A DNA stretch of 64,000 bases from positions 1,116,001 through 1,180,000 of the forward strand of contig NZ_RAPV01000001.1 of the NCBI RefSeq assembly GCF_003610295.1, written 5' to 3'. Position 1 is the stretch's first letter. Each line of letters starts with the position of its first letter. The stretch comes from Paraburkholderia sp. BL23I1N1 (GTDB lineage: Bacteria > Pseudomonadota > Gammaproteobacteria > Burkholderiales > Burkholderiaceae). The notes under the pieces were generated by a model. It saw only the letters and a list, made by a program, of their open reading frames with translations, ran no database searches and was not told the origin of the DNA. Made by a program: the position numbers and the translations under genes. Shown here one piece after another: positions 36,360 through 46,605 of the stretch.

Positions 36360-36644
36360 ATGCCTGTCTTCAGAAAGACACGTGCGATGCGCTGGATCGC
36401 CGCCGCGCTGGCCGTCGCGATCCTGACGGGCGGGTGTGCGATCGCACCGTCCATCAGCGTGCTTGGCGCGTATTTTCCTGACTGGCTGTTTTGCAGCGTT
36501 GCCGGCGCTGCGCTCACGATCATTGCCTACGTGATTCTGGAGCGTGCGCAATCCGATGACCGGCTTGTACCTCCTATCGTGATCTATCCCACGCTGATCA
36601 CCTTATTCTCACTCTCTGTCTGGTTGATCCTCTTTCAACATTGA
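36360..36644 (+). CDS. YtcA-like small lipoprotein of the efflux operon
   Basis: The 94-residue protein has a lipoprotein signal (WIAAALAVAILTGGCAIAPS, lipobox TGGC) and then two hydrophobic segments (WLFCSVAGAALTIIAYVILE; YPTLITLFSLSVWLILFQ). The size, lipobox and position directly ahead of an HlyD-FUSC pair match YtcA-type proteins of such operons. The role is unknown. GGAG stands six to seven bases before the ATG. It leads the four-gene operon through 41351. Confidence 0.82.
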   Translation: MPVFRKTRAMRWIAAALAVAILTGGCAIAPSISVLGAYFPDWLFCSVAGAALTIIAYVILERAQSDDRLVPPIVIYPTLITLFSLSVWLILFQH

Positions 36645-36663
36645 ATCTCCTCAGGTGGATCTG

Positions 36664-37722
36664 ATGGCGACAACTGCTGGCGGGACATCGAAGAAAAAAT
36701 GGCCGGCCATCCTGCTGGTGGTGGTGACGTTGCTGCTGCTGGTTTTCGTCATCCGCCAGCTGGACCGCGCGCCGCGCACCGACGACGCCTACGCCTACGC
36801 CGATACGGTTGACGTCGTGCCCGAGGTCAATGGGCGCATCGTCGAGCTGGCGGTGCACGACAACCAGGCGGTGAAACAGGGCGATCTGCTGTTCCGCATC
36901 GATCCGCGTCCGTATCAGGATGCGCTGACGCGAGGCCGCGCGTCCCTCGCCGCGCTCGACCGTCAGATCGAACTGACCCAGCGCACGGTCAATGCGCAGC
37001 AATACAACGCGCAGTCGGTGCGCGCTGCCGTCGAGCGCATGCGGGCCGCGGCCGGCCAGGCGTCGGATACCCTGCACCGCATGGAGCCGCTGCTGTCGCA
37101 TGGTTACGTATCGGCGGAGGACGTCGACCGCGCGCGCACCGCGCAACGCGCTACGCAGGCCGAACTCAGCGCCGCGCAGCTGCAGGCGCAGCAGGCGGCA
37201 GCCGCCGTCAGCGGCGTCGACGCGCTGGTCGCGCAGCGTGCCGTCATCATGGCCGAGATCGCGATTGCCGAGCTGAACCTCGAATATGCGACCGTGCGAG
37301 CACCGTTCGACGGCCGCATCGTATCGCTGAAGACTTCGACGGGGCAGTTCGCGTCAGCACTCAAGCCCGTCTTCACGCTGATCGACACGCGCCACTGGTA
37401 CGTGGTGGCGAATTTTCGCGAGACGGAGCTCAAGGGCATCCGCACGGGCACACCCGCCACGGTTTACCTGATGAGCGATACGGGCCAGCGCTTCGAGGGC
37501 AAGGTCGACTCGATCAGCTACGGCGTCGCGCCCGAGGAAGGCGGCCTGGCATTGCCCGGCGGGTTGCCGCGCATTCAACGCACGCTTAACTGGGTGCACG
37601 TCTCGCAGCGCTTCCCGGTGAAGATTCGTGTCGACCAGCCGAACCCGGAGCTGTTTCGCGTCGGTACGTCGGCGGTGGCCGTGCTGGAACCCAGGCGCGG
37701 CAACGACGGCGACAGCCGTTGA
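36664..37722 (+). CDS. HlyD/EmrA-family efflux adaptor
   Basis: The 352-residue adaptor has one N-terminal membrane helix (WPAILLVVVTLLLLVFVIRQ), a biotinyl-lipoyl half (VVPEVNGRIVELAVHDNQAV), a long helical hairpin (about residues 85-185) and the second half (ATVRAPFDGRIVSLKTSTGQ). It links the FUSC permease after it to the outer-membrane lipoprotein. The ATG at 36664 is preferred over a GTG three codons upstream. The set resembles the AaeAB aromatic-acid efflux system. Confidence 0.9.
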   Translation: MATTAGGTSKKKWPAILLVVVTLLLLVFVIRQLDRAPRTDDAYAYADTVDVVPEVNGRIVELAVHDNQAVKQGDLLFRIDPRPYQDALTRGRASLAALDRQIELTQRTVNAQQYNAQSVRAAVERMRAAAGQASDTLHRMEPLLSHGYVSAEDVDRARTAQRATQAELSAAQLQAQQAAAAVSGVDALVAQRAVIMAEIAIAELNLEYATVRAPFDGRIVSLKTSTGQFASALKPVFTLIDTRHWYVVANFRETELKGIRTGTPATVYLMSDTGQRFEGKVDSISYGVAPEEGGLALPGGLPRIQRTLNWVHVSQRFPVKIRVDQPNPELFRVGTSAVAVLEPRRGNDGDSR

Positions 37723-37731
37723 GGAGCGCCC

Positions 37732-39852
37732 ATGGCCGCCGCCGACTACCTGCCGCCTATGCCCGTCATGCTGCGCGATACCGGCGCATTCCTGAATCGC
37801 GAGCTTGCGCCTTTTCCCGGGCGTCTCAACGTGATGTTGCGTTGCATGCTGACGAGCGCAATCGTGATCGTCGTGTCGATGGCGCTCGAGGTGCCGTCGC
37901 TCGCGCTGTCGCTTCTGGTGGTGTTTTACGTCACGCAGTCGAATGTGGTGGTCACGCGGCTGGTCGGCCTGATGTTCATCATTGGATCGACGCTCGCGAT
38001 CGGTCTGTCGACCCTGCTGCTGAAGTTCACGTTCGACTACCCGTTACTGCGCATCGTGGTCGCGAGTCTGCTGTTCTTCGGCAGCGTGTACCTGATACGG
38101 GTGCTGAAAATCGGCGTCGTGTTCTTCATCGTCGCCATCGTCGTCATCTACGTGCAGAGCTTCGTCGACCTGACCGATCAGGCCGAGCTGCTGATCCGGG
38201 CGGTGCTGTGGGTCTGGGTCGCCATCAATTATCCGATCGCGTTGACGCTCGTGGTCAATACACTGTTGTTGCCCGCGGAGCCGCAGCTACAACTCAAGGC
38301 GGAAATCCATCGGCAACTGATGGCGCTCGAAGCGCCGCTAACCCAACTGATCGACGGCGGCACGGATACAGCGCCGATTACGCTGACGGCGGTCCAGCAA
38401 GGCGCGCTGACGCTGCAGAAGCTGCTGCGTTTCACGACGATGCGTGAGGCGGACTATCGCAAGCATCAGGCATTGCAGCTTGCACGCATTGCGACGGTGT
38501 CGCGCCTTTATCGCAGCGCGAGCGAATTACCCGTCAACTGGCCGGGTGCCTCGGCAGCGCAGATTGCGATGTTGCGCGAGTTGCGCGCGAACTGCACGGC
38601 GCTCGACGAATCGGTCATGACCGGCGAGCCGTACCGCTACGTGCGCACGGCAACACCTGAAGAACGCGCTGCCGCCGATACGTTTCCCGCCGCAGCCGAA
38701 TTGCAGCGCGCGCTGCACGCATTCGCCGATCTGGTTGCGAGCGGTGCCGCACCCGGCAAGCCGCCCGCGAGCGAGCCGATGGTCGTGCCCGACGCATGGA
38801 CCAATCGCGCGTACCTGCGCTTTTCGCTGAAGACGCTGCTTGCCGTGCTGGTCTGCTACGTGTTCTACAACGCGGTCGACTGGCAAGGCATTCACACGAT
38901 CATGCTGACGTGCGTGATCGTCGCGCTGCCGAGCCTAGGCGCATCGATGCAGCGGGCCGTGCTGCGCGTCGCCGGGGCGGCCATCGGCAGCGCGCTGGCG
39001 CTATTCATGGTCGTGTTCGTCATTCCGCACCTCGACGACATTGTCGGCCTGCTGCTGATGACCTTGCCCGTCGTCGCGCTCGCCGCGTGGATATCCGCCG
39101 GGTCCGAGCGGATTGGCTACGCCGGTGTCCAGCTGATGTTCACCTTCTCGCTCGCGTTGCTCGAACAGTTCGGCCCGACCACGAATCTGACTGAAATCCG
39201 CGACCGGCTGGTCGGCATCCTGCTGGGTGTCGGCGTGGCGACTTTCGTGCAGATGTCGTTCTGGCGCGAGGGCGAAGGCGACGTGCTGCGGCAGAAACTC
39301 GCGAAGATGCTGCACGCAATCGCCGCGCAGCTGCGCGCGCCGCAGGCGGGCGTCGAGATTCGGGACGAATTGCCCACTGCGCAGCGCCAGTTGCAGGCAT
39401 GGGCCGCGCTGGACGATTGCGAGGCGACGCTGTTGCGCGTCGCAATCGAGCCCGGCTGGCAGGAAGGGGAACAGGTCCAACTGACACTGCGCGCACAGAC
39501 CGTCCTCGCGCAAGGCCGCGAGATCATGCTCGCCGGCAATGCGCTGAATAACACATTGGCAGCACAAGCCGGTTCGGCAAGTCCGCAAACGGACCAGGCA
39601 GCGCGCGCCGCTCAGGAGCAGGTCTGCGCGGAAATCAACCGGTACGCGGACGACCTGGCCTCCAATCCTCCCGTTGCCCATGCGCCCCAACGTATCGGCA
39701 TCGGTATCGGTATCGCAGCGCAGCCTCTCGAACCCGCCGACGCGCCGATCATCGCCGCAGCGGAAGACCTGTCGCGGCAGGTAGCGGGGCTGCCGGACTG
39801 GCGCATCGAGGCACCCGTCACGGCGCCCTCTTCGCATGCCGTCCAGACATGA
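37732..39852 (+). CDS. FUSC-family inner-membrane transporter (AaeB-like)
   Basis: The 706-residue protein has two membrane blocks, each of about five to six helices: residues about 30-170 (SAIVIVVSMALEVPSLALSL; LLFFGSVYLIRVLKIGVVFF) and about 360-500 (FSLKTLLAVLVCYVFYNAVD; AGVQLMFTFSLALLEQFGPT). Cytoplasmic regions follow each block. That is the fusaric-acid/aromatic-acid FUSC (AaeB) layout. It probably exports aromatic acids with the flanking adaptor and outer-membrane proteins. It starts 9 bp after the adaptor stop and overlaps the next gene by 4 bp. Confidence 0.9.
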   Translation: MAAADYLPPMPVMLRDTGAFLNRELAPFPGRLNVMLRCMLTSAIVIVVSMALEVPSLALSLLVVFYVTQSNVVVTRLVGLMFIIGSTLAIGLSTLLLKFTFDYPLLRIVVASLLFFGSVYLIRVLKIGVVFFIVAIVVIYVQSFVDLTDQAELLIRAVLWVWVAINYPIALTLVVNTLLLPAEPQLQLKAEIHRQLMALEAPLTQLIDGGTDTAPITLTAVQQGALTLQKLLRFTTMREADYRKHQALQLARIATVSRLYRSASELPVNWPGASAAQIAMLRELRANCTALDESVMTGEPYRYVRTATPEERAAADTFPAAAELQRALHAFADLVASGAAPGKPPASEPMVVPDAWTNRAYLRFSLKTLLAVLVCYVFYNAVDWQGIHTIMLTCVIVALPSLGASMQRAVLRVAGAAIGSALALFMVVFVIPHLDDIVGLLLMTLPVVALAAWISAGSERIGYAGVQLMFTFSLALLEQFGPTTNLTEIRDRLVGILLGVGVATFVQMSFWREGEGDVLRQKLAKMLHAIAAQLRAPQAGVEIRDELPTAQRQLQAWAALDDCEATLLRVAIEPGWQEGEQVQLTLRAQTVLAQGREIMLAGNALNNTLAAQAGSASPQTDQAARAAQEQVCAEINRYADDLASNPPVAHAPQRIGIGIGIAAQPLEPADAPIIAAAEDLSRQVAGLPDWRIEAPVTAPSSHAVQT

Positions 39853-41351
39853 ACACGAACATGAACGCGCGATCCGGTCCCCGCGTTGGGTCGTGGCGCC
39901 GCTGTGCCCTGTGCATCGCGTGGTCGTTGTGCGTCGGCCTGCCGGGTTGTGCGCTGATCCACAAAAACGGCACGCCGTATGCCGGGATTTCTCCCGAGCA
40001 GATCAATCTTGCCGACGACATCCATCTTGCGCGAGAAGGTTGGCCCGCGGCGCGCTGGTGGGACCGCTATCGCGATGCGCAGCTCGACGCGCTCATCGAT
40101 CAGGCGCTCGCCAATGCACCGACGATGGTGATTGCGCGTACCCGTGTCGCCCAGGCCAAGTCGGACGTCGAGCTTGTCCGAACGGGATCGAGCCTTCAGG
40201 TCGTGGCGCTGGCCCTGCTGGATCGAGAACATGTTTCCGCGAACGGCTTTATCGGCCCGTACGCGATGAACGAACCGGCCCTGGGGCTGACGGGTCCCTG
40301 GTACACCGAGGGCATCGTCGGACTGGGCGCAGGTCTGAACATCGATATCTGGGGCAAGCGGCGCGCGCAGGTCGCGGCGTCGCTCGGCGTGCACAATGCG
40401 CGGCTTGCCGAGACGTCCGCCGTCGAACTCGAAATCTCGACCGACGTCGCGCAGCTGTACTACGGCATTCAAACGACTTACCAGCTTATTGATCTGCTGA
40501 ACGAATCGCGCGAGTTGGCGGTGTTCTCGGTGGAAGCACACGACGCGCGTGCGGTGCGCGGACTGGAGCCCAGCACCCCGCTCGAAGAAGCCCGTGCGCA
40601 GCAACTGGCGATCGAACGGCAGATCGTTTCGGCGCGAAGCCAGCTCCGGCAGTTTCGCGAATCGTTGCGCGCGCTGGTCGGCGCGGGACCCAACGGCTTG
40701 CCTCCGGTCGAGCCCGTTGCATTGCCGCGCTCGCAAGCAGCCTTGCCCGCGACGCTCTCTTATGAACTCCTCGCCCGGCGGCCCGATCTTCAGGCGATGC
40801 GCTGGTATGTGGAGGCCTCGTTCGACCGGATCGACGCTGCGAAAGCGGCGTTTTATCCGAGCTTCGACATCAAGGCATTCTTCGGCGTCGATGCGCTGCA
40901 TCTCGCCGATCTCTTCACACACGCGAGCCAGCAGATCAATCTGATTCCGGGCCTGTATTTGCCGATCTTCGACGGCGGCCGGCTCAACGCGAACCTGAGC
41001 GGGGCCCGTGAGGGGAGCAACCTGTTGATCGAGCAGTACAACCAGGCCGTCCTCAACGCGGTACGCGATGTTGCGCAGACGGGCAGCCGCCTGCAAGCCC
41101 TCGATACGGAGGCCGGGTTGCAGAAGCAACGGATCGAATCCGTTACGTTCGCGCGAGATAGCGTGGAAGCGCACTATCAGCGAGGCCTGACCAGCCGGCT
41201 GGCGGCGCTCGAGGCACGTCAGCCCGTGATCGCGGAACAGATCGCGCTACTCACGCTCAATGGTCAGATGCTCGGTCAGGAGATTGCGTTGACGAAGGCG
41301 CTCGGCGGCGGTTATCGCGCCGAGCCGCCCGTCGAAGTCAAGCCGCGTTGA
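39849..41351 (+). CDS. NodT-family outer-membrane efflux lipoprotein
   Basis: The 500-residue protein has a lipoprotein signal (CIAWSLCVGLPGC, lipobox LPGC at about residue 36) followed by two outer-membrane efflux repeats (ARTRVAQAKSDVELVRTGSS; VEASFDRIDAAKAAFYPSFD). It is the exit channel for the HlyD-FUSC pump encoded before it. Its start overlaps the FUSC gene by 4 bp. It differs clearly from the outer-membrane factor at 10477. A short MNTNMN start offers two in-frame Met codons. Confidence 0.9.
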   Translation: MNTNMNARSGPRVGSWRRCALCIAWSLCVGLPGCALIHKNGTPYAGISPEQINLADDIHLAREGWPAARWWDRYRDAQLDALIDQALANAPTMVIARTRVAQAKSDVELVRTGSSLQVVALALLDREHVSANGFIGPYAMNEPALGLTGPWYTEGIVGLGAGLNIDIWGKRRAQVAASLGVHNARLAETSAVELEISTDVAQLYYGIQTTYQLIDLLNESRELAVFSVEAHDARAVRGLEPSTPLEEARAQQLAIERQIVSARSQLRQFRESLRALVGAGPNGLPPVEPVALPRSQAALPATLSYELLARRPDLQAMRWYVEASFDRIDAAKAAFYPSFDIKAFFGVDALHLADLFTHASQQINLIPGLYLPIFDGGRLNANLSGAREGSNLLIEQYNQAVLNAVRDVAQTGSRLQALDTEAGLQKQRIESVTFARDSVEAHYQRGLTSRLAALEARQPVIAEQIALLTLNGQMLGQEIALTKALGGGYRAEPPVEVKPR

Positions 41352-41453
41352 ACGAGGCGTGAGCGGGTATCAGAACTTGCAGCAGACTTTGCGTTTCTAG
41401 CATTAAGCAGCCCCGATATTCTGCAGTGCATTCCAGCCCAATGAGGAGTGGAA

Positions 41454-43010
41454 ATGATCAAGCTTCGCATTCTGAGCGCAGTCTTTCTTGTTGTTCTGCT
41501 CACTGCCTGCGCCAGTCTGCCGCCACAGACCGATCGGACGCCAACCTATGCGCCTCAGAACACCGACACAACGCGTCTTGGCGCGATCTTTGCGCCACAG
41601 GAGCAACAGCATCCAGACAGCAGTGCGTTTCATCTGTTGCCGGACCCCGAAGATGCAATTGTGGCTCGTGTCATGCTCGCCGAAACTGCGGACCGCACGC
41701 TTGACCTGCAATACTACATCTGGCACGACGATCTAACGGGACGCGAGCTTGCGGCGGCACTGCTCAAAGCAGCAGATCGCGGCGTAAAAGTGCGGGTGCT
41801 GCTGGACGACCTGGGCACGAATGCAGACGACCAGGTTCTGCTCACGCTCACCTCACATCCAAACATCGAGATACGACTATTCAATCCCGTCGCGAGTCGC
41901 AGTTTCAAAAAACTGGCGTCCGCCCTCGAGTTTTCCCGGGTCAATCGACGCATGCACAACAAGGCGATGATTGCGGATAACGAGGCCGCGATCCTGGGCG
42001 GGCGGAATGTCGGTGATGAATACTTTGGGGCATCGAGCGTCGTTACTTTCGGAGACCTCGATGTTCTTGTGCACGGTCCGATTGTCCGCAAAGTTTCCAA
42101 TGCCTTCGACGAGTTCTGGAATGCCGATTCGGCCTATCCCATCGACCGGCTAATGGGACAGCGCGCGGGGCCGGCCGCCCTGGCCGACTACCGCGCGAAA
42201 TTGGACATATACATCGAATCGCAGCACGACACGCCCTACATTGTGCTAGCGAGGCAACGGCTGGCTCAGGTCATGGCGGGGCGCCATGACGACTATTCCT
42301 GGGGCAAAGCCATACTGCTCTACGATGATCCGTCCAAGATCACGCGCGCACCGGACGACCCGCAGGGTCATCTCATGACCCAATTCACGGCACTGGATCT
42401 TCAACCCAAGAAGGAGATGCTGATCATCTCGCCGTACTTCGTACCTGGAGATAGCGGCGTCGCATGGATACGCAAGCAGACCGGGCGCGGCGTACGCGTC
42501 ACGGTGTTGACAAACTCGCTTGCGGCGACTGACGTTGCTGCCGTGCATGCAGGATACCAACGCTACCGAAAGGATCTGCTCGCCGCGGGGGTGCGCCTCT
42601 ATGAACTGAAACCAGTTGCTACAGATAGCGCAGCAGATAAAAAGAAACTCATATTCGGTTCTTCCAAGGCATCGCTGCATGCGAAGACGTACGTGTTCGA
42701 CCGTCAAAGCATTTTCATTGGCTCGATGAATCTTGACCCGCGTTCGAGCAACCTCAACACGGAAATTGGTGTTCTTTGCGAAAGTGAGGCAGCTGCCAGG
42801 CAGGTGATCGACGACGTCGAGCCGAAACTGGACCGGATTGCCTGGCGAGTGGAACAACGCACTGATGCAAGCGGCAACACGCGGATCGTATGGATCGATA
42901 CCGGTGCGGATGGAACGGTGACAGAACTTGACAAGGAGCCTGGCGTGTCTGTCCTGCGGCGCATCGATATCTGGTTCCTGAGCCTTCTGCCAATTGAGTC
43001 GGAGCTGTGA
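41454..43010 (+). CDS. Phospholipase D-like lipoprotein (cardiolipin synthase-related)
   Basis: The 518-residue protein begins with a lipoprotein signal (LSAVFLVVLLTACASLPPQ, lipobox LTAC) and has two HKD motifs: His168 in HNKAMIADNEAAILGGRN and His409 in HAKTYVFDRQSIFIGSMN. Two HKD motifs form one active site for phosphodiester cleavage or phosphatidyl transfer. The DLQYYIWHDDLTGRELAAAL opening is typical of the periplasmic PLD/cardiolipin-synthase-like group. The ribosome site GAGGAGT is six bases before the ATG. No partner gene is evident. Confidence 0.9.
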   Translation: MIKLRILSAVFLVVLLTACASLPPQTDRTPTYAPQNTDTTRLGAIFAPQEQQHPDSSAFHLLPDPEDAIVARVMLAETADRTLDLQYYIWHDDLTGRELAAALLKAADRGVKVRVLLDDLGTNADDQVLLTLTSHPNIEIRLFNPVASRSFKKLASALEFSRVNRRMHNKAMIADNEAAILGGRNVGDEYFGASSVVTFGDLDVLVHGPIVRKVSNAFDEFWNADSAYPIDRLMGQRAGPAALADYRAKLDIYIESQHDTPYIVLARQRLAQVMAGRHDDYSWGKAILLYDDPSKITRAPDDPQGHLMTQFTALDLQPKKEMLIISPYFVPGDSGVAWIRKQTGRGVRVTVLTNSLAATDVAAVHAGYQRYRKDLLAAGVRLYELKPVATDSAADKKKLIFGSSKASLHAKTYVFDRQSIFIGSMNLDPRSSNLNTEIGVLCESEAAARQVIDDVEPKLDRIAWRVEQRTDASGNTRIVWIDTGADGTVTELDKEPGVSVLRRIDIWFLSLLPIESEL

Positions 43011-43096
43011 GGACAACGCAGTCCCGTTGGTTGCCGGGTGAGTGTCGGCTGTGCAGAGCGCAGTTAACGAATGGGTCCCGATAACCGACGGGCTTG

Positions 43097-44458
43097 CTAC
43101 TGGCCGCTTTCCCGCCGCACGGCTTCGCTCAGCCGGCCACGCACGAATCCGACATGCTCGCGCAGCACGTAAAAGGCATCCGCATAGGCTAGCGGCGTGC
43201 GCTGCCTGTTGAGGGATTCTTCGATATGGTCCAGTTCCGCCATGAACGCCTTGCGTTCCTCCGCTGTCGAGTGATTCAACGCCCGCCGTTCTATCGCGAT
43301 CAATGAGCCGTAGTGGCGGTAAATGCGCGATCTCACACGCCACTGGTAAAGCGCCGGCACCAGCCGCAACGCGGGCAACAGCAATACGGCAACGGGCACC
43401 AACAAGAATAGCGTGCGGTCGACCACACTGGCGAGCCAGAACGGTAGGGTGCGGTAAAGGAAGCTCTTTCCGGATTTGTAATAGCGCGTGGCGTCCGCGC
43501 TGATCCGGTAGTCACGGGCGACCGGACTGGGAAACTGTCCGGCTCGCTGCAGGAGCCCCGGCAAGCCGTGGACCTCCTGCGCAGCCTCGATGAGGAGATC
43601 CGACAGCGCCGGGTGAAGATTCGAGCGGGCGACCAGTTCGACGGTCGGGCTGATCAGGTGGATGGTCTCCGGCGGAATCGTTCGGGCAAGATCGAGCACG
43701 CCGGGCGGAAGATCGATTTCGTCAAGGTAGGGGAACAGACGCGTATAGGCGCTTGCTTCCTTGAAGTCCAACAACGAGATGCCGGGCACCCTGAGCAGCC
43801 GGAGCATCACCGCACGGGTGGTCGAATCGCCGCTCAGGAATACGGCGTCGACATCACCCGCGACTAGCTGCTTCGCGGCCTGCACGCCTTCGGTCGGCAC
43901 CAGTGTGGTGTCGCCGCCGGGTGCGATGCCGTTGGCTTCCAGTAACGTCAGTGACAGCACGCGCGTGCCGCTGCCTTCGCGGCCGATTGCGATTCGTCTT
44001 CCCGCAAGCTGAGACAATCTGGTGACGCCCGTGCCGCGGTAGAACACGACGATCGGCACATAGAAAACACTGCCTAGCGACATCAGCGACGACGTCGGCA
44101 ATCCTTGCGAAACCCCGCCTTGCACTAACGCAAGATCGACATGCTCGTTGGGATCCAGCAGCCGCCGCAGATTCTGCAATGAACCATCGGACTCCAGCAC
44201 CTTGAGCGTGATGCCGCTGCGAGCAAGGATCTTCCGGTACTCGCCGGCCGTCAGCAGGAACGAACTATTGGGCGGGCCGGCGCTTATCGTGATGGTCTTC
44301 GGCGGAGCCGGATTCGCCAGCCATACGACGAGCACCACCACAAGCACGACGAGGACCGCGACCGGCGCAAACGTCCACGTCAGGTCGCTCTGTACCCCAG
44401 CAGGATGGTCGCGCCGTAAATGCATACTCTGAAAGCGATGCCGCATCATGAGAGACAT
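43097..44458 (-). CDS. TAXI-family solute-binding protein with C-terminal membrane segment
   Basis: The 453-residue protein has an N-terminal membrane anchor (FAPVAVLVVLVVVLVVWLAN), a TRAP-TAXI binding domain (TITISAGPPNSSFLLTAGEY; VDLALVQGGVSQGLPT; RIAIGREGSGTRVLSLTLLE) and, near residue 340, a second membrane segment (TLFLLVPVAVLLLPALRLVP) followed by a cytoplasmic, charged tail. Standard TAXI proteins are free periplasmic binders of about 320 residues, so this longer anchored form may sense a ligand instead of feeding a transporter. No TRAP permease gene is adjacent. Several start codons are clustered at 44446-44458. Confidence 0.8.
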   Translation of the reverse strand: MSLMMRHRFQSMHLRRDHPAGVQSDLTWTFAPVAVLVVLVVVLVVWLANPAPPKTITISAGPPNSSFLLTAGEYRKILARSGITLKVLESDGSLQNLRRLLDPNEHVDLALVQGGVSQGLPTSSLMSLGSVFYVPIVVFYRGTGVTRLSQLAGRRIAIGREGSGTRVLSLTLLEANGIAPGGDTTLVPTEGVQAAKQLVAGDVDAVFLSGDSTTRAVMLRLLRVPGISLLDFKEASAYTRLFPYLDEIDLPPGVLDLARTIPPETIHLISPTVELVARSNLHPALSDLLIEAAQEVHGLPGLLQRAGQFPSPVARDYRISADATRYYKSGKSFLYRTLPFWLASVVDRTLFLLVPVAVLLLPALRLVPALYQWRVRSRIYRHYGSLIAIERRALNHSTAEERKAFMAELDHIEESLNRQRTPLAYADAFYVLREHVGFVRGRLSEAVRRESGQ

Positions 44459-44907
44459 CCATCTGGATGTCGTAGACCGTATTAAATCTGTTGTCGTTGC
44501 GATAGTAAATGTGTGAATACGCGCCTACGGAACTCACCGAAGACGGCGGCGCCTTGTAGAAATTCACAAGAAGTCTGGGCGGTTTCTACAAATATCTAAA
44601 GAGGGTTGCGCTGTTACAGTGTGGGTACCCAGATAGCGACGGTGATGGCAGGCACAGACCCTAAGAGTCTTAAATTACACCGCAAGCCGATTGACCTGAG
44701 TTTGAACAAGCGATGGCGGGCGCGGCGCAACCGCAACAACGAGGCATGCGATTACGCGCTAGATGTCATCGGAGTCCAGCCATCATGGATTTTCAAGCAG
44801 ACTGAGATCGGTTGTTCTCAACGCCGCCGGAAGAGGAGGCTTGGCCGTCCCTAGCGAACCGGATCGCTAACCAGATCCGACGATCAAGGTGGGTTGTTTT
44901 GATAAAA
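44459..44907. other. Divergent intergenic region
   Basis: About 450 bases separate the TAXI gene from the first PucR-type gene. Short frames are present without conserved content. Promoters for both directions must be here but are not clear. Confidence 0.35.
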
Positions 44908-46182
44908 ATGCCAACACTCAGCAGTCACTTGCGCGAAAAGACAACGGCCTTGGCGCAAAATCCGTCTCACCTGATTGACCGTGTTTATGCGGCGGTGACG
45001 GGCCCCGATGGATACCAGTCGCTTTCTCCGGTGCTCAGGCTTGACATTGCCGAATCGATTACGTTTTCAGTAAACCTGTGGTTCAAGTCGCTTCTTTTCG
45101 GTGAGTTTCCCACGACCTCAGACCTGACCGGCTGTCAACAACTGGTTCATAGAAGCGTTCACCAGTTCATTCCGCTCGAACTCGTGTTGCGCACGCTTCG
45201 CCTGAGTTCCCGCGAACTGTGGCGCGCTTATATCGAACTTGGAGAGCCTGACAGCAGTCTCGTCGAGGAGCTTCTGTTCAACGTGTCACCCTGTCTGTTC
45301 GAGTACTTCGACATCATGGCGCGAAGCATTACGCAAGCATATCGTGAGGAACAACATCGGCAGACCCGATGGCGTGACTCGCTTCGTCATTTGCTCTGCA
45401 ACATCCTTTTCTGTTCACCGCATGACGCGAAATCATTTGGCAAGGCCGCCGGAGCGCTCGGACTTGATCCCGCCGCGCCGCGCATCGCGTTGGCTCTCGA
45501 TGTCGACACAACGGGTATCGCGTCATCCGCAAGGGACGACGAATTCGGCCGTATTACACTGGCCGCGTCCCGTCATCTGAAAGTCGCGCGGAACGATCTG
45601 GTTTATGTCTGGCATCGGGATCGTCTTATCATCTGGTTGCCGTGCGTGCGGGCTGATTCCATCAATCACAGTGACCGGATAGTGGCTGACCGTTCCGCCA
45701 GTCTTGCGCTCGCGTTGCCGAATGTACGGAGGATCGGCGTGGGCTTGATGAACGACGGCGCAGCCGGTTGGGCTGCTTCCGCCGCAGAAGCGCTGAAAGC
45801 CATCGATTTCACGCCGAAAGGCAAAGACGGGAGCAGGGTTTCACTGTACTCGTCGATCGTAATGGCTGAAAGCGCCTGTCAGACCGACGCCGCATCGCGC
45901 TACCTGCGCTCCCTCCTCCTGCAGTTATCCAATGAGCCCGAGCTCGTAACGACGCGGGAAATCTATCTTGAGCAAAATCAGCGTCGGCGGCAATCGGCGC
46001 TGATCCTTGGCATTCATCCCAACACGTTGAACTACCGGATCGAACGGATTGAATCGATGCTGGGTGCAAGTCTCGATGACGTGGACTGGATTTCGAAGCT
46101 GGATATCGCGCTCAAGTTGCGCGGTTCCCTGATGGCTGAGTGTAGTGTTGAACCTGCCAACGCCCAGCCCAGATTGCAGTGA
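44908..46182 (+). CDS. PucR/CdaR-type helix-turn-helix regulator, paralogue 1
   Basis: The 424-residue protein has an N-terminal helical sensor-like domain (LVHRSVHQFIPLELVLRTLR; LWRAYIELGEPDSSLVEEL), a central GGDEF-like/CdaR region (RITLAASRHLKVARNDLVYV; RIGVGLMNDGAAGWAASAAE) and a C-terminal PucR HTH (QRRRQSALILGIHPNTLNYR, then IERIESMLGASLDDVDWIS). PucR proteins activate purine or aromatic catabolism genes. It closely resembles the next gene along its length. The start at 44908 lacks a clear ribosome site; an in-frame extension back to 44812 looks non-coding. Confidence 0.85.
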   Translation: MPTLSSHLREKTTALAQNPSHLIDRVYAAVTGPDGYQSLSPVLRLDIAESITFSVNLWFKSLLFGEFPTTSDLTGCQQLVHRSVHQFIPLELVLRTLRLSSRELWRAYIELGEPDSSLVEELLFNVSPCLFEYFDIMARSITQAYREEQHRQTRWRDSLRHLLCNILFCSPHDAKSFGKAAGALGLDPAAPRIALALDVDTTGIASSARDDEFGRITLAASRHLKVARNDLVYVWHRDRLIIWLPCVRADSINHSDRIVADRSASLALALPNVRRIGVGLMNDGAAGWAASAAEALKAIDFTPKGKDGSRVSLYSSIVMAESACQTDAASRYLRSLLLQLSNEPELVTTREIYLEQNQRRRQSALILGIHPNTLNYRIERIESMLGASLDDVDWISKLDIALKLRGSLMAECSVEPANAQPRLQ

Positions 46183-46605
46183 CGGACAGGGCGTGGGGAA
46201 ACGCCGACAGAAGATCGGGACCAGGTTGATAGCGTCAACAGGACAGCCGCCGCGTAGTCTTCGCCAGTTCATGACGAGCGGGGCGAGACTACGGGAAGAA
46301 GGTTCTCGCATATTACGACCCTGCGGCAGATGAAGGAACCAGTCCGCCGCGAGTGCGGCATTTCAGGAGCAGGCCGGTCGCACTCTCCCTGGCGGATTGC
46401 GGGTTGAAATCGGAGTTAATGTCGACCTACGCAAGGCATTCGCTCAAGATGCCCAGAGCAACGCGCAGGCACGATGCATCCGCCCGTTCTTGTCCCCCGT
46501 AGAAGCGGAAGTGGCTGCGCGCAGCGCGACTGTCGTGTAGTCTCGTCGCCAACGGGTATCACTGACGAATGCCCCGCAAACCCATATCCAGGGACGGATC
46601 CATCC
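46183..46605. other. Spacer between the two PucR-type genes
   Basis: This interval of just over 400 bases has no conserved frame. It may hold the promoter of the second paralogue. No repeat of the upstream region of paralogue 1 was obvious. Confidence 0.35.

Noticed and set aside
39612..41174. A 520-codon minus-strand frame opposite the NodT gene
   Set aside because: Antisense to a coherent lipoprotein channel gene; no conserved features.
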